Below are positions 1-7,000 of a stretch of 20,467 nt of DNA, piece after piece. Numbering within the stretch: position 1 is the first letter of the stretch; each line of letters starts with the position of its first letter. Source of the DNA: RGIG5612 sp045598285. GTDB lineage: Bacteria > Bacillota > Clostridia > Lachnospirales > Lachnospiraceae. The notes below the pieces were generated by a model that made no database searches, was not told the DNA's origin, and worked only from the letters and a program-made list of their open reading frames with translations. Location of the stretch: the NCBI GenBank assembly GCA_045598285.1, contig JAZLLU010000008.1:1-20467 (forward strand). Reading direction: 5' to 3'. A program made the position numbers and the translations under genes.

Positions 1-49
1 TCCATTAAATTTATTCATTATGAGAACTTGTTGGAAAAGTATAGAAACT

Positions 50-75
50 AAAAATCTTGATTTTTCAAGGTTTTT
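50..75. terminator. AT-rich hairpin, possible bidirectional terminator
   Basis: An 11-bp stem (50-60 with 65-75, one T-G wobble) closes a TTTT loop. The stem starts with an A-run and ends with a T-run, so it would read as a weak intrinsic terminator in either direction. It has only three G-C pairs. No gene is visible immediately to its left, so which transcript it would end is unknown. Confidence 0.35.
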
Positions 76-114
76 AAACTTTTGTAAAATACATCAAAAT
101 TTTTAACAACGCTT

Positions 115-127
115 ATTGGGTACCAAT
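115..127. repeat. Short inverted repeat (ATTGG-GTA-CCAAT)
   Basis: Arms at 115-119 and 123-127 pair perfectly around a 3-base loop and are followed by GGCCCCTTTTT. This could be a small hairpin or a protein-binding site. The remaining sequence of 1-213 is AT-rich and shows no gene that I can support. Confidence 0.25.
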
Positions 128-213
128 GGCCCCTTTTTCGGTAAAAATATTTTTTAAAAATTTTTTTTATGTTTTTTTGCGTAAATAGAACTTCAAAAGC
201 TATTTTTATATAT

Positions 214-389
214 GGAGCTGGCGTAGCCAGCGAAGCGGCGCCAAAGGCGACGCAAAGGAAGATAGTAGTAGAGGCAGTGTGATTTGTGGATTATCGACGT
301 GGTTGCGAGAAAGCGGGAAGGATGCGGACAACGTCAAGTTGCATAAGTCCTTTCCACTTCGAGCGCCGATCATCCATAAATCCACTGCC
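214..389. other. GC-rich three-hairpin element; candidate structured RNA or palindromic repeat
   Basis: Three inverted repeats follow one another in DNA much richer in GC than its flanks. First: 217-222 pairs with 226-231 around GTA. Second: 235-242 pairs with 246-253 around AAA, with one G/A mismatch. Third: a long imperfect hairpin whose outer arms are 273-279 and 383-389; pairing continues inward through 282-285/379-382 and 287-296/367-376, then 305-307/364-366, 316-322/348-355, 323-325/341-343 and 330-332/338-340. No conserved core of SRP RNA, tmRNA, RNase P or a T-box was recognised. A weak TTGCGT/TATTTT pair (177-182, 201-206) would start a plus-strand transcript near 213. It could be a non-coding RNA on either strand or a repetitive palindromic (REP/MITE-like) element. 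Bases 390-463 carry nothing else I can name. Confidence 0.4.
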
Positions 390-463
390 CAAAAGAGCCA
401 GACAAATTGCAGGTTTGCCGAGATGTTATTTTGATTACATATAATTTAGAAATTTGCAAACGA

Positions 464-1096
464 TTATTTTTGCATGTGATATAAAGCGCGGTCGCCTTCG
501 ACAGTTTCTTCAGGCTCGCGTTTCATAGCAAACTGAGGAATACCTCTCCAATAAACAGTGTCAACTGTTTTGAAGTTTAAGAATTTATAAAGTTTTTCAT
601 TTTCAGGCGTATGAGTTTCACAGTAGTATGGAATAGAGTGATCTATGTTAACAATAAAATTTCTAAAAGGCCCAATTGTTTTTGGCGAATTTATTACTGC
701 GACCATTTGCACATAATAATCTTTTTTCGGGTCGTAACATCTCTTTTTTTGATCCTTATCGATTGCGCTAAATTCTCTAGCTGTACGCAGATGTTTAGGC
801 CTAATATATTTTAAGTATTGGAAAATTAATCCAGGATTTGTGATGGCAGCAACAAAAAAAGGAAGCTCCTTTTCGTCAGGCGCGAGAATAGAGCAGACCA
901 ATGTTTTGTCATTATTTATATAGGTGCATTTTTTTCGTGTAACTAGTCTAACCCAAAAGAATAGATGGACACGTTTTAATTTTTTGTCATCATCTGGAAA
1001 AAATTCTGAATAAAGAGGGTAATCTATAAAAGCTTTCGCAATCTCATACGAAATTTCTTTTATTTCAGATGATTTTATTAGTCGCATATTTTTCAT
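464..1096 (-). CDS. GNAT-like N-acetyltransferase
   Basis: This 210-residue soluble protein resembles the GNAT acetyl-CoA-dependent N-acetyltransferase fold, mainly in its C-terminal half. The pattern YYVQMVAV (127-134) fits strand beta4, the next 15 residues fit the CoA-pyrophosphate loop and helix alpha3, YYCE (157-160) fits beta5, and ENEKLYKFLNF (165-175) fits the usual 'N..LY...GF' helix alpha4. The canonical Q/RxxGxG/A loop is not clearly present (the residues there are NSPKTIGPFRN), so CoA binding is uncertain. The substrate cannot be inferred. It is transcribed alone, divergently from dnaX. The start is ATG at 1096, with an AGGAG motif unusually far upstream (13 nt). A second ATG lies three codons further in. 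Family assignment is moderate and function unknown. Confidence 0.6.
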   Translation of the reverse strand: MKNMRLIKSSEIKEISYEIAKAFIDYPLYSEFFPDDDKKLKRVHLFFWVRLVTRKKCTYINNDKTLVCSILAPDEKELPFFVAAITNPGLIFQYLKYIRPKHLRTAREFSAIDKDQKKRCYDPKKDYYVQMVAVINSPKTIGPFRNFIVNIDHSIPYYCETHTPENEKLYKFLNFKTVDTVYWRGIPQFAMKREPEETVEGDRALYHMQK

Positions 1097-1204
1097 ACTA
1101 AAACTATTACTCCTAATAAAATTTTATGTCAATAAAAATGCTAAAATTATTTGTTATTTTTTTAACTAACCGGCAAAACATGAAAGAAAAAATGCTTAGA
1201 AATC

Positions 1205-1232
1205 TCGCGAAAGTGGAGTAAACACTTCGCGA
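1205..1232. repeat. Strong inverted repeat upstream of the dnaX promoter
   Basis: TCGCGAAAGTG (1205-1215) pairs with CACTTCGCGA (1223-1232) to form a 10-bp stem with one bulged A and a 7-base loop. No T-run follows directly on either strand, so it is not a standard intrinsic terminator. It lies 28 bp upstream of the dnaX -35 box and between two divergent genes, which makes a regulator-binding site or an insulator plausible. That role is inference. Confidence 0.45.
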
Positions 1233-1260
1233 AATAACCTTGAAAATATTAGCTTTTTTG

Positions 1261-1289
1261 TTGATATTACATATTTAATATGCTAAAAT
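1261..1289 (+). promoter_or_regulatory. Sigma-A promoter for dnaX
   Basis: The -35 box is TTGATA (1261-1266) and the -10 box is TAAAAT (1284-1289), with a 17-bp spacer. A TGn extended -10 element precedes it at 1281-1283. Transcription would start near 1296, giving a leader of about 45 nt before the dnaX ATG. It probably drives dnaX-ybaB-recR and the large downstream gene, since no other promoter is evident before 8476. Confidence 0.7.
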
Positions 1290-1341
1290 TGTTTACAACT
1301 ATGGGTTAGTATAACTAGCCATATTTTTGGGGTACATTTTT

Positions 1342-3087
1342 ATGACGTATGTTGCTCTTTACAGAAAGTTCAGACCGCAGAATTTTAGCTTGGTAAAAGG
1401 ACAAGACCATGTTGTTAGAACGCTTAAAAATCAGGTCGGAAATGGACGTATTGGGCATGCGTATTTATTTACCGGAACTAGAGGTACAGGAAAGACTAGT
1501 GTTGCCAAAATTTTTGCAAAAGCAGTCAATTGCCTAAACCCTATTGATGGTGAGCCTTGTAATGAATGTGAAAATTGCAAAGCAATAATGCAAGGAAACT
1601 TTATGGACGTTGTTGAAATTGATGCAGCTTCTAACACTGGCGTTGAAGATATCCGTAGAGTAATCGATGAAATTCAATACACCCCAGTTAAGGGAAAATA
1701 CAAAGTTTATATCATAGACGAAGCGCATATGCTTAGCTCGTCGGCCGCAAATGCATTTCTTAAAACGCTAGAAGAACCACCAGAATATGCAATTTTTATT
1801 TTAGCTACGACTGATCCGCATAAGCTTCCGATAACAATTCTTTCAAGATGCCAAAGATATGATTTCAAAAGAATTTCACTTGATGATTTAGCCGAAAACT
1901 TAAAGAGCATCACCGACAAAGAAAATGTTGAGATTGAAGATAAAGCTTTAAGATACATAGCAAAGATGGGCGAAGGATCGTCTAGAGATTCAATTAGTTT
2001 ATTAGATAAATGCATTGCGTTTAATCTTGGAAATAAAATTACTTACGAAGATGTACTAGGCACACTAGGCGTTGTTGACACAGAAACTTTTTCTAATTTG
2101 CTTAGAAGCGTTGCTAGTGGTGATACAGGCAAAGCTCTAGAGATTGTCGACGAAGCTGTTGACACTGGAAAAGATTTAAGCCAATTCATAAATGATTTTA
2201 TTTGGTATTTAAGAAATGTTTTGCTTTTGAAAATCAACAAAACTTCCGACAGCGAAGTGCTTGGTGTTTCAGAAGAAAACTTAAAGATGCTTAAAGAAGA
2301 TACACAAATTGCTAGCGAAGAAATTCTTTTAAGATACATAAGAGTTCTTTCAGAGTTGATTAACCAATTAAGATTTTCACCAGCAAAACAAATTCTTACT
2401 GAAGTTGCAATTATAAAACTTTCTAAGCCTCAGATGGAAAGCGATGCAGCATCTTTGGCTGATAGAATAAGACAGTTGGAAGAAGATAGAAAAATTGCTC
2501 CGGTACATGTTCCGGAAGAAAAAAGTTTTGAGCCAAACCCAGACATAATCGATATGAGTCAAGATTATGATGAGATGACGATTACGAACTTTGAAGATTT
2601 TGAAGAACAAAGTTTTGAGTCACAAGATTTTGAAGAACAAAGTTTTGAGTCACAAAATTTTGAAGAACAAAGTTTTGAGTCACAAAATTTAGAGCCACAA
2701 AATTTTGAAGAACAAAAAACTGAACCAGAAGTTATTAAAACGCCAGTTGTTATATACGAAGATGCCTCATTAAGTCTTGTCATGGAAAAATGGGAAGAAA
2801 TGGTAAGTAGCTTAAACGATAAAAGAATTAAAAGCAATTTAGGAAAATGTTCAGTAGCACTTGAAGGTGATGTGGTTGCAATTTATCCGATGAGTGCAAT
2901 GGCGCACATGCAACTGAAAGAAGAAAGCGCAGTGGCATATCTTAAAAAAACGATAAAAGATTTTACTGGAATTGATGCAGAAATTATTGTTAGAGAAGTT
3001 GGACAAAAAAGTGAGATAGCTAATCAAACGAGCATCGAATCACTTTTAGGAAATATAAATATTGACATAAAAACGGAGGACATATAA
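1342..3087 (+). CDS. dnaX: DNA polymerase III subunit tau (clamp loader)
   Basis: DnaX is the AAA+ motor of the clamp loader, which opens the beta clamp and places it on primed DNA at the replication fork. The 581-residue product begins MTYVALYRKFRP, the family's typical start. It has Walker A GTRGTGKT (45-52), a zinc-binding set C64/C73/C76/C79, Walker B DEAH (126-129) and the SRC arginine-finger motif (168-170), followed by the lid and collar domains. A Glu/Ser/Phe/Gln-rich linker (about 400-465) includes three near-identical 10-residue repeats. A C-terminal domain (about 475-560) resembles the tau-type end that contacts polymerase or helicase. ATG at 1342 is chosen over an in-frame TTG at 1327 because of the family start; the ribosome site is weak (GGGG at 1329-1332). 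No A-AAA-AAG slippery site in frame was seen, so a shorter gamma form is not predicted. Confidence 0.96.
   Translation: MTYVALYRKFRPQNFSLVKGQDHVVRTLKNQVGNGRIGHAYLFTGTRGTGKTSVAKIFAKAVNCLNPIDGEPCNECENCKAIMQGNFMDVVEIDAASNTGVEDIRRVIDEIQYTPVKGKYKVYIIDEAHMLSSSAANAFLKTLEEPPEYAIFILATTDPHKLPITILSRCQRYDFKRISLDDLAENLKSITDKENVEIEDKALRYIAKMGEGSSRDSISLLDKCIAFNLGNKITYEDVLGTLGVVDTETFSNLLRSVASGDTGKALEIVDEAVDTGKDLSQFINDFIWYLRNVLLLKINKTSDSEVLGVSEENLKMLKEDTQIASEEILLRYIRVLSELINQLRFSPAKQILTEVAIIKLSKPQMESDAASLADRIRQLEEDRKIAPVHVPEEKSFEPNPDIIDMSQDYDEMTITNFEDFEEQSFESQDFEEQSFESQNFEEQSFESQNLEPQNFEEQKTEPEVIKTPVVIYEDASLSLVMEKWEEMVSSLNDKRIKSNLGKCSVALEGDVVAIYPMSAMAHMQLKEESAVAYLKKTIKDFTGIDAEIIVREVGQKSEIANQTSIESLLGNINIDIKTEDI
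2596..2685 (+). repeat. 30-bp tandem repeat, three copies, inside dnaX
   Basis: Three almost identical 30-bp units (2596-2625, 2626-2655, 2656-2685) encode DFEEQSFESQ or NFEEQSFESQ, residues 419-448 of tau. A partial fourth copy follows a 15-bp insertion at 2701. The repeats keep the frame, so copy-number changes would only lengthen or shorten the linker between the clamp-loader core and the C-terminal domain. Confidence 0.9.
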
Positions 3088-3444
3088 GTGGGTAAAGGAC
3101 GTGGAGGCTATCCGGGATTTGGCGGAGGAATGCCGAACATGAAACAAATGCAACAGCTTCAACAAAAGGCGCTTAAGATGCAACGCGAGATGGAAGAAGC
3201 TAGTGCGGCACTTGAAGATGAAACTGTTAGCGCATCAGCAGGTGGCGGAGCAGTTGAGGTTACCGTTTCAGGAAAGAAAGAAGTTACTTCTATCAAGATT
3301 CAAAAAGAGGCTGTTGACCCTGACGATGTCGAAATGCTCGAAGACTTAATCGTAGCAGCTACGAACGAAGCATTAAGAAAGATGGAAGACCTTTCACAAG
3401 AAAAAATGTCAAAAATAACCGGAGGAGTCGGTGGACTATTTTAG
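3088..3444 (+). CDS. ybaB: YbaB/EbfC family nucleoid-associated protein
   Basis: YbaB/EbfC proteins are small dimeric DNA-binding proteins that coat the nucleoid; the gene is commonly found between dnaX and recR. The 118-residue product has a Gly-rich start, a Gln/Met-rich helix (NMKQMQQLQQKALKMQREME), the beta-sheet segment containing VEVTVSGKKEVTSIKI and the C-terminal helix with EDLIVAATNEALRKME, all typical of the family. Translation starts at GTG 3088, directly after the dnaX stop codon, with a GGAGG eight bases upstream. This indicates tight co-expression with dnaX. The precise cellular role of the family is not settled. Confidence 0.93.
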   Translation: MGKGRGGYPGFGGGMPNMKQMQQLQQKALKMQREMEEASAALEDETVSASAGGGAVEVTVSGKKEVTSIKIQKEAVDPDDVEMLEDLIVAATNEALRKMEDLSQEKMSKITGGVGGLF

Positions 3445-4027
3445 CGATACAATTTCAAAACTTATAGAGCAGCTTTCACTCTTGCCAGGAATCGGACCTA
3501 AGTCCGCACAACGTTTGGCATTTTACATAATCGATATGCCAAAAGATGAAGTTGAAGAGTTGTCAAAAACTTTGGTGGAAGCAAAACAAAACATTAAGTA
3601 TTGCAAAACATGTTTCACAATCACGGACGAAGACGAGTGTCCGATATGCAAAAGCTCAAAACGTGACCACAGCGTAATTATGGTGGTTGAAAGTACTAGA
3701 GATTTAGCGGCTTATGAAAAGACAGGAAAATTTAACGGAGTTTATCATGTCTTGCACGGAGCAATCTCGCCAATGCTTGGTATCGGACCATCAGATATAA
3801 AATTAAAAGAATTGGTAGAACGCTTAAGAGGCGATGTAAAAGAAGTTATTGTTGCTACTAATTCTTCACTAGAGGGCGAGACCACAGCTATGTATATTAG
3901 CAAACTTATTAAGCCCGCAGGTATAAAGGTCAGTAGAATTGCTAGCGGTGTGCCAGTAGGCGGCGACCTTGAATGCATTGATGAAGTTACATTACTTAGA
4001 GCACTTGAAGGAAGAGTGGAGATATAG
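3431..4027 (+). CDS. recR: Recombination mediator protein RecR
   Basis: RecR acts with RecF and RecO to load RecA on gapped single-stranded DNA during recombinational repair. The 198-residue length is normal. A helix-hairpin-helix region includes LLPGIGPKSAQRLA (17-30). Zinc ligands C58, C61, C70 and C73 follow. The Toprim domain begins near VMVVESTRD (about 83-91) and includes the VLHGAISPMLGIGP segment; the C-terminal part has the conserved RIASGVPVGGDLE stretch. The GTG start at 3431 lies inside ybaB (14-base overlap) with GGAGGAG just upstream, so translation is probably coupled. The order dnaX-ybaB-recR is widely conserved. Confidence 0.96.
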   Translation: MDYFSDTISKLIEQLSLLPGIGPKSAQRLAFYIIDMPKDEVEELSKTLVEAKQNIKYCKTCFTITDEDECPICKSSKRDHSVIMVVESTRDLAAYEKTGKFNGVYHVLHGAISPMLGIGPSDIKLKELVERLRGDVKEVIVATNSSLEGETTAMYISKLIKPAGIKVSRIASGVPVGGDLECIDEVTLLRALEGRVEI

Positions 4028-4030
4028 ACG

Positions 4031-7000
4031 ATGGACAAACAAGAATACCGCGTAATTTTGGAAGAAATAAATAAAGCTTATTTAGAAGAAAATTATGATC
4101 GTGTATTAATGATTGCTCAGGAACTTGACGTTAAAAAGGTTAGTGATAATCACATTTTAGAAATTATTGCTGATTCTTATGAACAGATGGGAAGAGCTGA
4201 TATCGCCAGAGAAGTTTTGCTTATCGCGTATGAGAGAACGCCGATGGGCAGACAAATGGCATACAAACTTTGTGATATTTCCATTAAGTTAAACGACCTT
4301 GACAATGCAGCAGAATTTTATCATGACTTTTGCCGCATGGCTCCAAACGACAGCAAAAAATTTATTCTCAAATATGAGATTGGAAAAAAAGGTGGAGTCG
4401 CAAGAAAAAATCTTGTTGAAGTGCTAGAAGCTTATTGCGAAAAAGAGATGGATGAAAAATACAAATATGAATTAGCTAATCTCTATCGAGCAACAGGCAG
4501 AAAAGAAGAATGTATAGAACTTTGCGACGAAATAATGCTTTGGTTTGCAGAAGGAGCATATGCAAAGAAAGCACAAAAACTTAAAGACGCATGTCTCGGA
4601 ATCATGCAACAAAACCAAGCTCCTAAAAGAAGAGGAACTTTAAGTTTGTTCGATGATGAAAACATCGAAGATATTCCGGAAGAAAAAGCAAAACAATATA
4701 CGCAGCCAAAATCAGAAGAAATTTTTGATGATGCTCCGGCTGTGGAAATTCAAAGATTGGAAGATAAACCACTTATGAATGAGAATGTTTCATGGCGTAA
4801 GCCAAACAAGAAGTATGATCCAGTTATTACTGAGTCAAAATCTAAATCAACTGGTGGACTGTCATTTAATGACTTCGATGATAGTTACGAAGAAGAAGTT
4901 GATGATTATGATAACTACTATAGTGGCAATAAAAAAGATAGTAGTGATAATAGCTGGAATGACGCGGATGAGAACAATCGTAATTGGGCAATGATTGAAG
5001 ATAGTATTCAACGCGGTTGGACTGACCCAGATGAAATCTATGGGGATTACGAAGATTTTGATGTGTATTCTGATTATGACTCTTCATGGGAAATGCCAGA
5101 AGATCTTATGGAACCACAACAGCCTCAAGAAGAATTTGTTGAGCCTGTATTTGGAGCACACAGACCTGCTCACTTAAGAGACGATTATGTAGCACCAGAA
5201 GAGCCACAACAAACAGAGCAAAGAAGTCCTTTCACGATGCCTGCACATATACCTGTTAGCGCAGGTAGGCTAAATACACCGTTGCAACCTGTTCCACAGG
5301 CTCCAGTTTATACGGCGCCTGCGGCCGCACCAACACCAACGCCAACGCCAACGCTAACACCAACGCTAGCGCCAACGCTAGCGCCATCTTATCAGGAGCC
5401 TACTTTGCAAGCACCTGCTTATCAAACTCCTAATTATGATACTTCGTATCAAGGACAAGCGTATGCACCACAACCTTATGATGCAAACTTAGAAACACCA
5501 AGAGAACAAGAAGAACCATCTTTACTTGGCGCAAAACCATTTGCATTCTCAATTGCACCTGATGCAGCAGCACAAAATGAAATTGTTACAACAAGTGCAT
5601 TTACAGGAACAATACCGAATATGTCAGATAAGGCTAATTTGGTTAGAAGACCAGTCTTGAAGGTTGGTCCTATAGATGAAATAAAATATAAAGTTCCTGG
5701 TGGAGATTATCAAACACCATCAGATATTCAAGTTGTTCAATATAATCAGCCTGAAGTAGCACCACAACAAACTGGCGGAGCTTTTACTTCTAGCACAATG
5801 AGACAAACTTCAATCCCTGCACCTAAAAATTTAAGTGTGGATCCAGTTAAAGTTGTTATGAGTCCTGATGGCTCACAGCCTAGTCTCGTAGGTAAGGATG
5901 GACGAGTAAGCCTTGGCTGGGACGACAATTGGGGTGGAGATTTTAGAACATGGGGTTCGCTAAACATGAACGATGCTCCTTCTGAGGCACCGGAAATAGA
6001 TGAAGAACCAGATTATTTTTCAACGATGTTGGAAATTCCTAAGGATAAACCGACGTTTGGGCAAAAAGAAGTTCCTTTTGCTCAGCAAGTTCCACAAACA
6101 AAATTTGTAGAGCTTAAGTCTGGAACACCTTTTGCTGACCCTAGAGGATATGATGTTGATGACACACCACAACAAGGTGCTATTGAATATATACCAAAAC
6201 GCTCGGGCGTTATCTCTGCAGCACTTGGAGCATCTTCGGTTGCAGCAATTGCATCTGAACCAGAAGAAAATCTAACAGAAACTCAAAAAGCTATTAGAGC
6301 TTTTGGTGCAGGCGAATTAACTACAGATGATTTGCTCGAAAGAGATGATCTTGATTTAGGTGATGACGAACTTGATGATGACAATGTAATGCCTTCAGAT
6401 TATGGATACAATGATGAATGGCAAGAGTCGGAAAAAGCATTGTTTGACGACGATGATTCTTCTGAACTTAGACGCTTTAGAAATTCAGGTGAGGCATTCG
6501 ACTTCGAACAAGAATTTGAAGATGATTATGCAGAAAATGGTTTTGATGATGGTGAAGAATATACGGATGCGGAAAAAGCTATTATGGCTTTTGATGTAAT
6601 GAATAAATCTTCAAATGAAGTAGTCTTTGATGAGGAAGAAGATTTTGAAGAAGAATTTGATGTTCAAGAAGAAGACGATTTTATCAACTATGAAAAAGAA
6701 TTTGAAGAATTCGATAATCAATTTACTGACACAAAGAAACCAAAAGTAGTTGAGAAAGAATGGGACGATTCTGATGAACAAGATGAATGGGAAGAATCAG
6801 AAGAACTTGAAAGTGATTGGGATGATTTTGGCATGCCAGAAGAAGAACCAATTATAGAAGAGCCAATAGAAGAAGAACCAATCATAGAAGAGCCAATAGA
6901 AGAAGAGCCAGTAGTCGAGGAGTTAGTTGAAGAAGAACCAGTAATTGAAGAGCCTAAGAAACCAAAGAAGGTTGAAAAACAAAAAAGAAAAAATAAAGAG

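Noticed and set aside
169..282. A 37-codon open frame on the plus strand through the hairpin cluster
   Set aside because: No ribosome binding site, no recognisable protein content, and the composition follows the palindromes.
200..440. SRP RNA (scRNA/ffs) upstream of dnaX
   Set aside because: The location fits Bacillota habit and the region is GC-rich and folded, but the invariant apical core with GGAAGGAAGCAGC-type sequence is missing on both strands.
611..814. Plus-strand open frame opposite the acetyltransferase
   Set aside because: No ribosome site and no protein-like features; it is the reverse shadow of the minus-strand gene.
1104..1132. Minus-strand promoter TTGACA-17-TAATAG for the acetyltransferase
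   Set aside because: The -35 is perfect but the -10 is poor, and the transcript would begin at the start codon and exclude the only AGGAG. TAAAAT just downstream of TTGACA may be the real -10, but it lacks a convincing -35.
1327..1341. TTG at 1327 as the dnaX start
   Set aside because: It adds five residues before the conserved MTYVALYRK start and has no upstream Shine-Dalgarno.
2596..2700. CRISPR-like repeat array
   Set aside because: The 30-bp units are directly adjacent without spacers and encode in-frame protein repeats of DnaX.
1342..3087. Programmed frameshift in dnaX giving a gamma subunit
   Set aside because: A-runs such as those near 2945 and 3004 are not in the frame needed for a slippery A-AAA-AAG heptamer and lie too close to the end to give a gamma-like product.
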